A stretch of DNA of 64,000 bases from Arthrobacter sp. ES3-54 (GCF_029504395.1 NZ_JAQFIF010000001.1:124001-188000), one strand, 5' to 3'; numbered from the stretch's first letter, positions 1 through 10,763 are shown. The notes: a model not told the origin generated them from the letters alone. Translations and numbers: made by a program.

Positions 1-124
1 CCGCGACGCTGGCGCCTATGCCGACCCCAACACCAGCAAGGGTGCGACGCCGAAAAGAGCTGCTCTGGAACATGATGAGATCTCGATCGTTGACGGCTTC
101 TTCACGCCAAGGAGCATGATCCAG

Positions 125-752
125 TCATGCCGTCGCCGCCTGCCCTACCGTCCTGTCCGGCTCCCGCATCTGCCGCACACCGATGGTCCCCACGCTGGCG
201 CACACGCAGAGGCCCGAGGCGATCAGCAGCGGCGGGTACTCGAGGAAGGTCAAGATGCCGACGATGCCGATCGGCATCAACAGCGCGAGCCCGAAGTGGA
301 GGATACCCGCGCGGTGCAGTCCGACGCAGGTCACGACGAGTCCGATGACGAGGACCAGGAAGACCATGCCTGTCGGGATCGTGACTTCGGTGTTCGCCAG
401 CGCGTCGTCGATGTAGGTCTGCATCGTGTTCGTGTCCAGGTTCTTCTCCGAGCCGGCGATGTAGGTCATGAAGTCCTGGCCGTCGAACGCACCCCAGCCC
501 ACGAAGCCCATGGCCGAGAGCACGAGCCCCCAGAATGCCGCCTTGGGATGGCTGCGCCGCACCAGGCGGTTCAGCCCGATGACTGCCGGGATCAAGGTGA
601 CCCCTGCGAAAAAGAACAGCGTGTGCGCAACATAGAACTGCGTCATGTGGTCGTGCGCGGCGTCGTAGTACTCCGACCCGCTCGTGACCCGGATGCCATG
701 CGGAGGATGGATAAATCGTCGCGGCAAGAAGGACGAGCGGGCCGAGGATCAT
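125..752 (-). pseudogene. Integral membrane protein of unknown function, broken by a 1-bp frameshift near its start
   Basis: The minus strand from about 727 down to 125 encodes a protein with roughly five hydrophobic segments (e.g. FYVAHTLFFFAG, MVFLVLVIGLVV, FGLALLMPIGIV). The natural N-terminus is in another frame: ATG at 752 gives a membrane segment MILGPLVLLAATI, and the conserved-looking continuation HPPHGIRVTSGSEYYDA is in the shifted frame. Removing one base from the AAA run at 713-715 (plus strand) joins them as ...LLAATIIHPPHGI.... The span 125-752 is 628 nt, one more than a multiple of three, which fits a single inserted base. It may be a real lesion or a homopolymer sequencing error. 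I do not recognise the family. The second, third and last helices look intact. Confidence 0.6.
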
Positions 753-955
753 GAAGATGGCAAAGCCGACCCGCTAGGCGTGGGCATAACTAGCAACCGC
801 GGTGGCTGCGGGCTGAACTGCCGGGGGTGGGTCACTCACGAGAATCACCTACTTGTCAGGATGGGGATACCACGACCATATGCACCCCGGAACGCCGCGC
901 ACATCATCCCGCAAAAATGAAACCGACACGGGCTCGCGATGTAGTGTTCCCACAG

Positions 956-988
956 TCACACCTTCCATCGTGCCGATGGAAGGTGTGA
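956..988. repeat. Perfect inverted repeat, 15-bp arms and 3-nt loop
   Basis: TCACACCTTCCATCG (956-970), TGC, CGATGGAAGGTGTGA (974-988). It lies in the 351-bp gap (753-1103) between the MFS gene and the broken membrane gene, both on the minus strand. No T-run follows in either direction, so it could be a factor-dependent terminator for the MFS gene or an operator for the downstream gene. I see nothing else in that gap. Confidence 0.6.
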
Positions 989-1103
989 AGGCGAGAGCGA
1001 ACTGGGGAACGGCGGTGGTCAGTCGGACAAACTCACTGAAAATGGAACCCATGCGTTAGATGCGAACGTGGGCGGCGAAAAGCATGCGGGCAGGCAGCGA
1101 ACG

Positions 1104-2756
1104 CTATCGGGGCTCGCCGGGTTCGGCGGGCTGCGCAACGCGCGGGGACGGGTCCGGTGCGCCGACGGCCTTATCGGGGAGGCGTCCGGTGATGAACAGT
1201 GCAGCGATCGCAAGCAGCGCGGTCAGGGCCAGTGCGGCCCGGAGGGCTTCCAGTCGGGAGTCCGAGTTGACGGACATGATGGCATCGGCCGTCGCCTGGT
1301 CGACTCCGGCGTCGTCCAGCGCGCCTTGGAGCTGGGTGTCGGAAATGAAAGGGACCCCGCTGGCGAGCTGGACCGAGGCCTGCTGCTGCACGGAGCTTGG
1401 CACGGCGGGATTGTCCTGGATGCCGGCCATAAACGACGTGCTCAAGGTGGCGATGAGGACCGATCCGATCAGGGCGGTCCCCAGGGAGGCCCCTAGGTTG
1501 GTGGCCGTGTTCTGCAGCCCGCCGACCTCCGCGCTCTGAGAGTCCGGCACCGCGGAGACCGTGATGGCGCCCAGCTGCGAGGACAGCGCCCCGAGTCCGA
1601 AGCCCATCAACAGCATCGGAATGGCGACAATGCCTGCGTTCGCCCCGGGGTCCATTCCCGCGACCAGGATGAGGATACCGACGATCATCACCATAAGCCC
1701 CAGCCGGACGACACGGCGGGGGTTGGCACGCGGCCAGGCCTTGGGGACTCCGACAGCGGCCAGTATCAGCGACACGGACAGCGGAAAGATCCGGATCCCG
1801 GTCTCCAGCGCGCTCAGCTCCAACACCACCGACAGGAACAGCGGGATGGTAAAGAACACGCCGGCCTGCACGAGGAATTGAGCGAAGAATACGCTGAGCC
1901 CGCCGGTGAGACGCTGGTTCCGGAACAGCGCGGGATCGATGAGCGGTTCGCCGCCCACTGAGGCGAGGTGTGAGGTCCGCCGCATGAACAGATAGAGGAC
2001 AAGCAGCCCGCCGATCAGCAGCCACACAACGGGAGAGAGCCCCATGACGGTCGGCGCGCCGGGCTTGGGCTGCACCCACCCCCACTCAGCCGAACGCAGC
2101 ACACCGTACACAACCAGGCCCAGTCCCAGTATCGACAGTGCGGAACTCACCAGATCGAGCCGGACCTTGGCCGGTGGAACGTCTTCGACCTTGCGCAGGA
2201 CCAGCAGGATGGCCAGGACGATGACGACCTCGCCGAGGAAGACATACCGCCAGGATGCAAACGTGGTCACTGCGCCGCCGATGAGCGGGCCCGCCGCGAC
2301 TGCCATGGCGCCCGCGGCAGCCACCAGCCCGTAGGCTGCGGCGCGGCGCTCGGGCGGGAAGTTGGCCGCCACCAGCGAGACGATCGCGGGCATGATCAGT
2401 GCCGCGCCGATCCCCTCTAACAGGGACCAGCCCAGGAGCAGCACCCCAAGGTTGGGGGCCAGGGCCGTAGTGAGCGAACCGGCGGCATAGATGATCAGGC
2501 CGAGGGCGAACGCCCGGCGGCGGCCCATGATGGTACCCACCTTGCCGCCGGTGACCATCAGCGACGCCATGACGAGCGTGTACAGGGTAATGGCCGTTTG
2601 GATGCCGGTGATCGTCGTGCCCAGGTCCGCGGCCACCGTGGCCATCGAAACGTTCATCACCGAGCTGTCGAGAGTCATCAGGAACTGGCCTGATGCCAGC
2701 ACGGCCAGGACCAGGCCGGAGCCAGTCCGCGCCGTTGTCGTTGCCCCGGCACTCAT
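1104..2756 (-). CDS. MFS drug-efflux transporter, DHA2 (14-TM) type
   Basis: Predicted proton-driven efflux permease of the cytoplasmic membrane, 550 residues, the usual size for 14-TM DHA2 (EmrB/QacA-like) transporters. The N-terminal helix contains the family signature L(M)TLDSSVMNVSMATVAADLG (about residues 29-49). This is followed by GGKVGTIMGRRRAFALG, the loop 2-3 motif of MFS, and LLEGIGAALIMPAIVSLVA plus GPLIGGAVTTFASWRYVFL, matching antiporter motif C. An open frame continues upstream to 3119, but that part reads through the phzF remnant. The ATG at 2756 (MSAGATTTARTG) is where MFS similarity starts; no strong Shine-Dalgarno is seen. Substrate cannot be read from sequence. No regulator gene is adjacent, and its upstream neighbours are pseudogenes. 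Confidence 0.85.
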   Translation of the reverse strand: MSAGATTTARTGSGLVLAVLASGQFLMTLDSSVMNVSMATVAADLGTTITGIQTAITLYTLVMASLMVTGGKVGTIMGRRRAFALGLIIYAAGSLTTALAPNLGVLLLGWSLLEGIGAALIMPAIVSLVAANFPPERRAAAYGLVAAAGAMAVAAGPLIGGAVTTFASWRYVFLGEVVIVLAILLVLRKVEDVPPAKVRLDLVSSALSILGLGLVVYGVLRSAEWGWVQPKPGAPTVMGLSPVVWLLIGGLLVLYLFMRRTSHLASVGGEPLIDPALFRNQRLTGGLSVFFAQFLVQAGVFFTIPLFLSVVLELSALETGIRIFPLSVSLILAAVGVPKAWPRANPRRVVRLGLMVMIVGILILVAGMDPGANAGIVAIPMLLMGFGLGALSSQLGAITVSAVPDSQSAEVGGLQNTATNLGASLGTALIGSVLIATLSTSFMAGIQDNPAVPSSVQQQASVQLASGVPFISDTQLQGALDDAGVDQATADAIMSVNSDSRLEALRAALALTALLAIAALFITGRLPDKAVGAPDPSPRVAQPAEPGEPR

Positions 2757-2789
2757 GGTCCCTGCCCAAGCGCTGTGCCGCTGGACGTT

Positions 2790-3460
2790 GCGCGCATGAA
2801 CGACATGCTCCGCGCACCCGGATCCCCTGTCAAGGTAGCGCGTTGACCCAATAAAAACGCGGTAGGCGGAGGGGCCGGCTTTCGTGGCAGCGAGCCACTG
2901 CCCGACACTGGCGTTCATGCCGCGCAAACGGGGTCCTCGGCCACCCCCACTCCCGGCGCGAAGGTGCGCATCTCGAAGGCATGTTCTGAGCCTTCCGGGT
3001 GGCGGCCGATCGCTCCAACCATCGCCTCGGGGATAGCGGACAGATCGGGCTCCAGCGCGAGGACTTCCTCCGCGCTGGCAAGCTGCACGACCGCCCACCC
3101 TGGGCCATTGTCGACCCACTGGTGGGCCAGGACTTTGGAACGGCCGATGCCGAAAGCAGCCGCGATGTCCCCGACGTAGGACTCTTCAAGGGGACCGGTA
3201 CGGGTGGTCGGCGGGGCCGCGAAGGACAGTGCGCTGCCGTTCCGGCGCACCTCGACCAGCCCGGCTTTGCATTCCTGGATGATGCGCTGGTCCGATTGCG
3301 GGTGTCCGCCCTGTTCGAGCCAGGCGTGCGCTGAGCCAAGGGTCGGGTGTCCGGCGAATGGCAGTTCACCGCCGGGACTGAAGATGCGCAGCCGGTAGTC
3401 CGCCTCAGGGGGGAGGGCATCTGACGATTCAGGCGCGGGATACGGTGATGGTGACGTTGG
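2790..3460 (-). pseudogene. PhzF-family epimerase/isomerase remnant (5'-truncated and frameshifted)
   Basis: PhzF proteins have the diaminopimelate-epimerase fold and are usually about 270-290 residues. Here the recognisable part begins near 3435 with YRLRIFSPGGELPFAGHPTL, the conserved block of the first domain, and runs through FEMRTFAPGVGVAEDPV to a stop at 2915. The expected next block (NASVGQWLA) is present in another frame starting at about 2915, so there is a frameshift near 2920. Roughly the first 55 residues, including the part with the catalytic Glu, are missing: the sequence upstream of about 3440 belongs to the HNH remnant. The end is vague because similarity fades around 2790. 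Two independent lesions make this a dead gene. Confidence 0.75.
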
Positions 3461-4098
3461 GGCAGGAGGCCCCAGCGGATCTTCACCGCCACCCACTGGC
3501 CGATGTACGCGCAGCGGTTCTTCGGCGGCATCCACGCCTCCGGGCCACTGGCCTGCTTCGAGGAGTTGAGCGCGGACGTCTGGGCGCTCAGGGTACGGCT
3601 GTCGCCGAGGTCGTTGTAGAAGGCCACGCGCCGGGCCTGGGACCAGTACCTGGCCCCGGATCCCCAGGCCTCATGAACCGGAACCGTGTGGGCTATCTGC
3701 ACCGTCGACGCGGAGGTGTGAACGCGGTTGTCCCACGATGTCACCCAGCGTCCCGTACTGGCCGTGCAGCCGCGGCTGGTAAACGACACGGCGGTCTTGG
3801 ATTCCTGGACCAGTACTTCTTGACGCGTGTTCTGGTAATCCCCGTTGGTATCCCGCCAGACGCCGAAATAACGGTCCCGGTCATAGCCGGCATTGACCTC
3901 GGCCGCGACGATGAGTCCGCGCACGGCAGTGCGCAGCGGAGCCTTGTACACGGTGGCTGCTTCGGCTGGAACGGCAAGGCCGCTCAGCATCAGGCCTGCC
4001 GCGACCACCAATGCACCTGCCGCCCGCCGCAGCGGAAGCAACCGACTGGATTTCAGTGCCAGCCAGGTCCGCGCCGCAACCAAGGAACTGAGCCGCAA
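3460..4098 (-). pseudogene. Secreted HNH-nuclease-like protein (DUF1524/GmrSD-C type), 3'-truncated
   Basis: The start at 4098 gives a signal peptide (RRAAGALVVAAGLMLSGLAVPAEA, cleavage near residue 47). A DUF1524-like domain follows: GYDRDRYFGVWRDTNGD, TRQEVLVQES, a W-rich segment, VPVHEAWGSGARYW, FYNDLGDS and EAWMPPKNRCAYIGQWVAVKIRWGL. Similarity stops abruptly near residue 211 (about 3466), where the frame runs into the phzF remnant; intact homologues go on about 15-20 residues. The catalytic motif normally reads I-D-H-x-V-P-L-A-E-A-W. Here it is IAHTVPVHEAW, with the Asp before the His replaced by Ala, so the protein was probably inactive even before truncation. The junction with phzF near 3440-3468 looks like a deletion fusing two neighbours. 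Confidence 0.75.
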
Positions 4099-4158
4099 AA
4101 CGATCGTAATCGGGCGGGTCGCTGTCCTGTGGATGGACCCGCAGCACGGGTCACCTCA

Positions 4159-6054
4159 TCACGAGAACTCCTGGAGCCGCTCGACAACGATGATCCGCGC
4201 TGCTGCCTCGATCAGCGCGAGGTGGGAGAACGCCTGCGGGAAGTTGCCGAGGTGCCTGCCGGTGTCGACATCGAACTCCTCGGCGAAGAGCCCGAGCGGC
4301 GAGGCGACCCGCAACAGCTTCTCCATCAGGTCACGCGCCCGCTGCTCCTCGCCGATGATCGCCAGCGCGGACACGAGCCAGAACGAGCAGATCAGGAATG
4401 TGCCCTCCTTTCCGGACATGCCGTCGTCAGTCTCGCCGGTGCGGTAGCGCAGCACGAAGCCGTGCTCTGTCAGCTCGTCGGCGATGACGAGCACGCTGGC
4501 CCGGAGCCGCTTGTCATCTGGGGGCAGGAATCCGAAGATGGCGGCCAGCAAGGTGGAGGCGTCCAGCGCGTCCGTGTCGTAGTGCTGACGGAGCACACCC
4601 CGCTTGTCGACGCCGTGCTCGAGGATGTCGGCCTTGATCTCATCCGCGGTGTCCCGCCAAGTCGCGATGAGATCTGTGTCGCCGCGGATCCCGGCCAGCT
4701 TCGCGGCGCGATCCAACGCGACCCAGCCCATCAGCTTGGAGGACACGTAGTGCTGGGGCTTACCGCGGGCCTCCCAGATTCCCTGATCGGGTTCGCGCCA
4801 GACGGCGGTGGCGCATTCGGCTTGGGACTTGATGATGGGCCATAGCCGCAGTGGCAGCCGGTCACTGCGTCGGGTGTGTAACAGGATGGAGTCGAGCACG
4901 GCGCCGAACACGTCATTTTGGCGTTGGTCGAACGCTCCGTTGCCGATCCGGACCGGTCGGGCACCCGCGTAGCCGGACAGATCGTCGCGGGTGGACTCGG
5001 TCAGATCGCGCCGGCCGTCGATGCCGTACATGATCTGCAGCGCGCCGTCGGACTTCGGCTCGAGGTCGGCGACGAACTGGATGAACTCCTCGGCCTCCCA
5101 GTCGAGATTCAGGTAATGCAGCGCCTGCAAGGTGAAGGTGGTGTCGCGCATCCAGGTGAAGCGGTAGTCCCAGTTGCGCTCACCGCCAGGCGTCTCCGGC
5201 AGCGACGTGGTGAGCGCGGCGACAGTGGCCCCGGTCGGCATGTAGGTGAGGCCCTTGATGGCTAGCGCTGAGCGCTGGATCGGGTCGCGAAAGCGGTGGT
5301 CGGGCATTCGCGCCCGGCCCAACCAGGTGCGCCAGAACCGCGTGGTGGCATTGATGCGGCGGGTGGCGTCCAGGACGTCGCCCGGCGCATTCAGCCCCTC
5401 GGCCCACGACAGTGCGCAGTAGAACTCCTCACCGGCGGACAGGACGTGTCGGGCGCGGACCCGTTCGCCCTCGACGCCGAGGGCGAAATCGGTCTGCAGC
5501 CTGATTGTCTGGCCCGCACCGCTGGCATCGGCGATGTGTCGACTGCCGTCGACCAACGTCCATGCGGCTGGCGTCCGGCCGTAGTCGAACACCGGCTCGC
5601 AGACCAGCTCCATCTCGACGGTGCCGTCCAGGCAGCGGACGGTACGCACCAGCAGGTGATCGGCGTCGTCGTCGGCGGGCGGTCGGGTATGCGGGGTGAC
5701 CTCGTCCTCGCTCTCCCGCGGGCCCATGGTCAAGGCGTCGCGGACCTCAACCCAACCCGTCTGGGTCTTCCAGGTCGTGCAGAGGACGTTGGTCCCGGGC
5801 TCATACACCTGGGCTGTCGGGTGGTTGGTCCCGAACGGGCCGAGCCTGAAGTAGCCGGCTCCGCGATCGAGCAGGGTGCCGAACACGCTGGGTGAGTCGA
5901 AACGCGGGACGCAGAGCCAGCCGACGCCTCCGTCGGGCGCGATGAGGGCGCCCGTGTGGCAGTTCGATAGGAAGGCATAGTCCGCGATCGGCGGGAACGG
6001 GGAGGGCGCGGCAGCGCTCTGCTCGGTGGCCTGCCGCGGAGCGTTGGGACTCAT
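4159..6054 (-). CDS. Glycoside hydrolase family 15 protein, probably trehalase-type
   Basis: 631 residues, inverting glycosidase with an (alpha/alpha)6 barrel; the N-terminus [20 protein letters not shown] and overall length resemble mycobacterial GH15 trehalases, so alpha,alpha-trehalose is the favoured substrate, with glucoamylase-like activity as the alternative. GH15 marks visible are [16 protein letters not shown], the general-acid region [20 protein letters not shown] (Glu in WEARG) and the C-terminal [11 protein letters not shown] (second Glu). No signal peptide, so probably cytoplasmic. Its ATG at 6054 overlaps the TGA of zwf (ATGA), indicating translational coupling; an ATG at 6078 is an alternative. 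Glucose released here could, after phosphorylation, feed the upstream G6PDH. Confidence 0.85.
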   Translation of the reverse strand: MSPNAPRQATEQSAAAPSPFPPIADYAFLSNCHTGALIAPDGGVGWLCVPRFDSPSVFGTLLDRGAGYFRLGPFGTNHPTAQVYEPGTNVLCTTWKTQTGWVEVRDALTMGPRESEDEVTPHTRPPADDDADHLLVRTVRCLDGTVEMELVCEPVFDYGRTPAAWTLVDGSRHIADASGAGQTIRLQTDFALGVEGERVRARHVLSAGEEFYCALSWAEGLNAPGDVLDATRRINATTRFWRTWLGRARMPDHRFRDPIQRSALAIKGLTYMPTGATVAALTTSLPETPGGERNWDYRFTWMRDTTFTLQALHYLNLDWEAEEFIQFVADLEPKSDGALQIMYGIDGRRDLTESTRDDLSGYAGARPVRIGNGAFDQRQNDVFGAVLDSILLHTRRSDRLPLRLWPIIKSQAECATAVWREPDQGIWEARGKPQHYVSSKLMGWVALDRAAKLAGIRGDTDLIATWRDTADEIKADILEHGVDKRGVLRQHYDTDALDASTLLAAIFGFLPPDDKRLRASVLVIADELTEHGFVLRYRTGETDDGMSGKEGTFLICSFWLVSALAIIGEEQRARDLMEKLLRVASPLGLFAEEFDVDTGRHLGNFPQAFSHLALIEAAARIIVVERLQEFS

Positions 6055-7496
6055 GACGGCACCCAGGGCCGGTGCCAACCGACGTAGTCGGCGGTCAGTT
6101 CATCTGCAGCTGTCGGACCCCAAGACCCGGGCGTGTAGCTGTGCACCGGTGGCGGCGCATCCAGGAGTGGCTGCATGATCCGCCACGTCTCCTCGACCCC
6201 GTCCTGGCGGGTGAACCGCGTACTCTTCCCGACCATCGCCGCCTGGAGCAACACCTCATACGGAGTCGGCCCCTCGCCCCCTTCATCGGCGAACTCCATG
6301 TCGAGATCGATGGCGCCGGGGCCGGCCGTGTCCGCACGTAGAGCCTCGACCTTGAGCCTGACGCCGGTCGACGGATCAAGCTTGATGACGATCTGGTTGG
6401 GCTCTGGTCGGCGATCGGATCCGAAGTTGAAGCCGAGCCGGGGCGGTTGCTTGAACACCAGCCGAAGCTCGGTCTGAGTGACCGGAAGCTTCTTGCCGGT
6501 CCGAATGAAGAACGGCACACCCGACCAGCGCCAATTGTCGATGTCGAGCCGCAACGCGGCGTACGTCTCCGTCGTCGAATCCGCGGTCACGCCGTTGATG
6601 CTCCGGTAACCCTCGTACTGGCCGCGGACGTAGTGGACAGGATCGGCCTCGGAGACCGCGCGGAACAAAGCGACCTGCGAGTCCTTGATCGTTTGCGGAT
6701 CACCCCCAGACGGTGGTTCCATTGCGGCCGCGGACACGACCTGCATGAGGTGATTGACCACCACGTCGCGCAGCGCACCGACGGGATCGTAGAAGTGGCC
6801 ACGGTCCTCGACGCCGAAGTCCTCGGCCATCGTGATCTGCACGCATTCGACATAGTTCCGGTTCCAGATCGGCTCAAGCATCGTGTTGGCGAACCGCAGG
6901 TAAAGGATCTCCTCCAGGCCCATCTTCCCCAGGTAGTGGTCGATCCGGTACAACTGCGATTCGTCGAGGAACTGGTGCAACTCCTCGGCCAGGGCGCGAG
7001 CCGAGGCTCGGTCACTCCCGAACGGCTTCTCCACCACCACCCGCCCCGTCGCGGTCAGGCCGGCCCCGGCCAGGCCCTTGACGACTGTGCCGAACAGGAA
7101 GGGTGGGACTTCGAGGTAGAACACCGGGCTGTCGGCGCCCTTGATCGCCTCGGCGACCCGCCCATAGGTCGCTGCATCGCCGAAATCGCCCTGCACATAG
7201 GACAGCCGGGCCGCGAAACGGCCGAAGACGTCGGCGTCGATCACCTCCCCAGTGCCTTCGATCGAAACCCGGGCCCGTTCCACCAACTGGTCAACCGTCC
7301 AATCATCGACAGCCACCCCGACGATCGGGCACTGCAACAAACCCCGCCGCTCCAGCCGGTACAACGATCTGAACGTCATTACCCTGGCCAGGTCGCCGGT
7401 GATCCCGAACACCACGAACACATCGGCGGAACCCTGACCAGCGCTAGCCGGCTGGCCACGCCCAGCCGCGGTTCGGCTATTCATCGTTGCTGTCAT
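6051..7496 (-). CDS. zwf: Glucose-6-phosphate 1-dehydrogenase
   Basis: 481 residues; oxidises glucose 6-phosphate to 6-phosphogluconolactone with NAD(P)+, entry to the oxidative pentose phosphate route, cytoplasmic. The N-terminal dinucleotide motif reads [12 protein letters not shown] (about residue 30) rather than the commoner GATGDLAKRK. The active-site signature YRIDHYLGK is intact, as are EKPFGSD and [15 protein letters not shown] 7496 follows GGAG at good spacing; the ATG at 7484 and the longer frame to 7922 are less likely. First gene of a two-gene minus-strand unit with the GH15 gene, and divergent from the GMC-cydAB genes across 219 bp. The divergence from typical actinobacterial zwf-opcA context suggests an accessory second copy, which is inference. 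Confidence 0.88.
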   Translation of the reverse strand: MTATMNSRTAAGRGQPASAGQGSADVFVVFGITGDLARVMTFRSLYRLERRGLLQCPIVGVAVDDWTVDQLVERARVSIEGTGEVIDADVFGRFAARLSYVQGDFGDAATYGRVAEAIKGADSPVFYLEVPPFLFGTVVKGLAGAGLTATGRVVVEKPFGSDRASARALAEELHQFLDESQLYRIDHYLGKMGLEEILYLRFANTMLEPIWNRNYVECVQITMAEDFGVEDRGHFYDPVGALRDVVVNHLMQVVSAAAMEPPSGGDPQTIKDSQVALFRAVSEADPVHYVRGQYEGYRSINGVTADSTTETYAALRLDIDNWRWSGVPFFIRTGKKLPVTQTELRLVFKQPPRLGFNFGSDRRPEPNQIVIKLDPSTGVRLKVEALRADTAGPGAIDLDMEFADEGGEGPTPYEVLLQAAMVGKSTRFTRQDGVEETWRIMQPLLDAPPPVHSYTPGSWGPTAADELTADYVGWHRPWVPS

Positions 7497-7715
7497 GGCA
7501 TCTCCTCGACGTGATCGGCCCTCTACCGGCAAATGAATCTGCTCGTGGCCTCCGTGCGGCAGCTGACGCAGACCGGTTTCTATCAGAGCCAACCACCGCC
7601 TCCCGGTCCCCGTCACCACCCATTTTGGGTGATGACGCCGTCCACCCCGGGGGGCAGGCTCAATGTCTAGAGGCAGCATCGGTAGATCCGAGAACAGGCT
7701 CCAGGAGGATGCGGC

Positions 7716-9296
7716 GTGACAGACGGCCAGCACTATGACGTTGTCATCATCGGGACGGGAGCCGGGGGCGGGACGCTCGGCCACCGGCTTGCTACGAACG
7801 GGGCGAAGGTGCTCTGGCTGGAGCGAGGTCCGTTCCTGCCGCGTGAGCGCGACAACTGGCAGACCGAGGCGGTGTTCGTCCGCGGAAAGTACCTTGCGAA
7901 AGAGCTGGGGTACGACCGGCACGGCAGCGAGTTCCAGCCCGAGGTCAACTACTACGTCGGCGGGAACACCAAGTTCTACGGCGCGGCACTGTTCCGCCTC
8001 CGTCCGGAGGACTTTGGCGAGCTACGCCATCATGGCGGAATCTCACCGGCCTGGCCGATCTCCTACGACGACCTGGAGCCCTACTACACCCAAGCCGAAC
8101 ATCTCTACCTGGTGCACGGTCAGCACGGCGAGGACCCGAGCGAAGGCCATGCCAGCGCGCAGTACGCCCACCCTCCGGTATCCCACGAACCTCGCATCCA
8201 GCAGTTGAACGACGACCTGGAGAAGCTCGGGCTGCACCCCTTCCACCTCCCGATCGGCGTCAACCTCCAGGAGATCGAACCTGGACGGGCGGCACGGGCA
8301 AGTGCGTGCATCCGCTGCGACCGGGTCGATGGCTTCCCATGCCTGCTGAACGCAAAATCGGACTCGCAAGTCATCTGCGTGGATCCGGTGCTCTCCCAGG
8401 ACAACGTCACACTGGTCACCGGCGCCCAAGTGCAGCGCCTGGAAACCGACGCCTCAGGACACAGCGTCACCGGGGTCGTCACAACCTTGGACGACGGCAC
8501 CGAGACCAGATTCACCGGCGACATCGTGGTCGTCGCCTGCGGCGCGGTTAACTCCGCCGCCCTGCTGCTCAGATCTCGCCAAGACCGCCACCCCGACGGG
8601 CTGGCCAACAGCTCCGGAGTGGTCGGCCGGCACTACATGCGGCACAACAACATCGCGCTGATGACCGTTTCCCGGGAGCCCAACCCCACGCTGTTCCAGA
8701 AGACGCTGGCGATGAACGACTGGTATCTGGGGTCCGACGACTGGGACTATCCGCTCGGCGGTATCCAGATGCTCGGCAAGTCCGACGACGAGGAGCTCCG
8801 CGCGCAGTCGCCGCGATGGGCCGGCAAGATCTCTCCGGACCTGCCCTTCGAGGTGCTGGCGCACCACGCCGTCGACTTCTGGCTCTGCGGCGAAGACCTA
8901 CCGCAACCCGACAATCGCGTCACGCTCGACGCGGACGACGCCATCCACCTCAGCATAGATGAGAAGAACAACGTCGAAGGAGTAAAGCGGCTGCGCCACA
9001 AACTCGACGGCATGCTCGGCAAGCTGGGCATGCACGAGCACCATCTGCTGGACCGGAGCCTCTACCTGCACAAGAGCATGCCGATCGGCGCCACCGCGCA
9101 CCAAGCAGGCACCGTCCGTTTCGGCCGAGATCGCGCAACCAGCGCTCTCGACGTGAACTGCAAAGCCCACGACCTGGACAACCTCTACGTCGTCGACACC
9201 AGCTTCTTCCCCAGCATCGGCGCCGTGAACCCGTCCCTGACCGCAATCGCCAACGCCCTGCGGGTCGGCGACCACCTCACCGAACGCCTTGGCTAG
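7716..9296 (+). CDS. GMC-family FAD oxidoreductase (sugar/polyol dehydrogenase type)
   Basis: 526 residues. FAD-binding Rossmann motif [20 protein letters not shown] at residues 7-26, then the GMC signature around [18 protein letters not shown]. The C-terminal catalytic region has His in [17 protein letters not shown] and Asn in the [16 protein letters not shown] segment, so the active-site His/Asn pair is present. A cysteine cluster [12 protein letters not shown] (C-x2-C-x7-C, about residues 196-207) is reminiscent of Fe-S ligating cysteines of some FAD-dependent glucose dehydrogenases, but this is a guess. GTG start preceded by AGGAGG. It lies 48 bp upstream of cydA on the same strand, so electrons from its substrate might enter the quinone pool that cytochrome bd oxidises. 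The substrate is unknown. Confidence 0.85.
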   Translation: MTDGQHYDVVIIGTGAGGGTLGHRLATNGAKVLWLERGPFLPRERDNWQTEAVFVRGKYLAKELGYDRHGSEFQPEVNYYVGGNTKFYGAALFRLRPEDFGELRHHGGISPAWPISYDDLEPYYTQAEHLYLVHGQHGEDPSEGHASAQYAHPPVSHEPRIQQLNDDLEKLGLHPFHLPIGVNLQEIEPGRAARASACIRCDRVDGFPCLLNAKSDSQVICVDPVLSQDNVTLVTGAQVQRLETDASGHSVTGVVTTLDDGTETRFTGDIVVVACGAVNSAALLLRSRQDRHPDGLANSSGVVGRHYMRHNNIALMTVSREPNPTLFQKTLAMNDWYLGSDDWDYPLGGIQMLGKSDDEELRAQSPRWAGKISPDLPFEVLAHHAVDFWLCGEDLPQPDNRVTLDADDAIHLSIDEKNNVEGVKRLRHKLDGMLGKLGMHEHHLLDRSLYLHKSMPIGATAHQAGTVRFGRDRATSALDVNCKAHDLDNLYVVDTSFFPSIGAVNPSLTAIANALRVGDHLTERLG

Positions 9297-9344
9297 TCCC
9301 CGGGTCGCCATGGCAGCTGTCAATCCCGCGGGAAGGGGTGCGAC

Positions 9345-10754
9345 ATGACGCTGTTCGCGGACGTCCTCATCCCCGTGATAGAGGTGAACCCGGTTCCGTG
9401 GGCTCGAGCACAGATGGCGTTCACGCTGGCCTTCCACATCATCTTGGTGCCACTCGGCGTGTCCTGGTCGGTGATGGCGCTGATCGCCAACTATCGAGGC
9501 ATCAGGCGGGCCGACGCTGACGCCATCCGGCTCGCGCAGCGCTGGTCGAAGTACATGGCGGTCACCTTCGCAGTCGGCGCCGTCACCGGAACGGTTCTCT
9601 CCTTCGAGTTCGGCCTGCTGTGGCCTCAGTTCATGGGTCACTGGGGCGAGGCGTTCGGCGTGCCTTTCGCGTTCGAGGGTCTCTTCTTCTTTCTCGAGGC
9701 CGTTTTCATCTCGATCTACATCTTCGGCTGGCGGCGGCTCAAGCCCTGGACCCACTTCTGGACCGGTGTCCCGATCGCCGTCGCCGGCATCTTCGGCAGC
9801 GTTTCGGTGGTGGCCGCCAACGCGTGGATGAACTCCCCCGAAGGGGTCACTCTGGACACCGCCGGGAACGTCGTGGCGGTGGACCCGCTCGGGGTGATCT
9901 TCAACGGGGCGATGCCGCTGATGGCGGCGCACATGGTGACTGCGGCCTACCTGGTCGGCGGCTTCCTGGTGGCCATGGTCTACGCGACGGCGATGCTGCG
10001 CGGGCGGCGGGACCATTATCACAGGCTCGGCTTTCTCATCGCCTTCACTGTGGCCGCCATCGCCGTCCCGGTGCAGATGGGGGTCGGTGACGGTCTAGCT
10101 CGCTGGGTCTATAGCAATCAGCCGGTCAAATTCGCCGCCATCGAGCTGGTGCCGACGACCAGCAGTGACGTGCCCGAGACGCTGCTCGGCCATCTCAACT
10201 CAGAAGGACAAGTGGTGGGCGGTGTCCCCATCCCCGGGCTCGCCTCGTGGTTGTCGGACCCCAGCACTGGCCGGGCGACCGTCGTGCAGGGGCTCGACGC
10301 TGTACCCGCCGACGAGCGGCCGACGAACCGCCAAGTGAACGTCGTCCATCTCGCTTGGGACATCATGGTCGGCGTCGGCACTGCCCTGTTCCTGCTCACG
10401 CTGTGGTACTTGGCATCGTGGATCTTCCGACGAGACATGCCTCGCAGCAAGTGGTTCCTGCGCTGCGCCGTCGCCGCCGGACCCCTCGCCGTCCTGACGA
10501 TGGAGGCGGGCTGGACCGTGAGCGAGGTCGGCCGTCAGCCGTGGATCGTCTACAACAAGATGCGGGTGGAGGACGCCGCGACCACCAACACCGGAGTCTG
10601 GATCACCTTCATCGCGGTCACGATCCTCTATATCGGGCTGGGCGTCACCACAATCCTCGTCTTGCGCGGGACGAGTCGTCGCTACCGTGGGGCACGCCGA
10701 TTCGAGGAGACAGACTCCCCGTACGGACCGCGCGAGCCGGTGAAAGAGACCTAG
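9345..10754 (+). CDS. cydA: Cytochrome bd-type quinol oxidase subunit I
   Basis: 469 residues, membrane quinol:O2 oxidoreductase that generates proton motive force without pumping. The conserved heme-ligand His is in LAFHIILVPLG (about residue 31). The acidic helix carries FEFGLLWPQFM and FEGLFFFLEAVF, and a further His is in MAAHMVTAAYLVG. The quinone-loop end GRQPWIVYNKMRVEDA is present. The Q-loop is short, as in the cyanide-insensitive (CIO-like) branch and unlike long-loop E. coli CydA. SD GGAAGGGG precedes ATG 9345. Followed after 9 bp by cydB. No cydDC (the assembly ABC transporter often in the same operon) follows, so it must be elsewhere if needed. Confidence 0.93.
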   Translation: MTLFADVLIPVIEVNPVPWARAQMAFTLAFHIILVPLGVSWSVMALIANYRGIRRADADAIRLAQRWSKYMAVTFAVGAVTGTVLSFEFGLLWPQFMGHWGEAFGVPFAFEGLFFFLEAVFISIYIFGWRRLKPWTHFWTGVPIAVAGIFGSVSVVAANAWMNSPEGVTLDTAGNVVAVDPLGVIFNGAMPLMAAHMVTAAYLVGGFLVAMVYATAMLRGRRDHYHRLGFLIAFTVAAIAVPVQMGVGDGLARWVYSNQPVKFAAIELVPTTSSDVPETLLGHLNSEGQVVGGVPIPGLASWLSDPSTGRATVVQGLDAVPADERPTNRQVNVVHLAWDIMVGVGTALFLLTLWYLASWIFRRDMPRSKWFLRCAVAAGPLAVLTMEAGWTVSEVGRQPWIVYNKMRVEDAATTNTGVWITFIAVTILYIGLGVTTILVLRGTSRRYRGARRFEETDSPYGPREPVKET

Positions 10755-10763
10755 GGGTCACCC

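Noticed and set aside
2-124. In-frame peptide DAGAYADPNTSKGATPKRAAL... at the left edge, possibly the end of a plus-strand gene
   Set aside because: Too short and unrecognised, and the same frame runs on as an antisense shadow of the broken membrane gene; cannot be supported.
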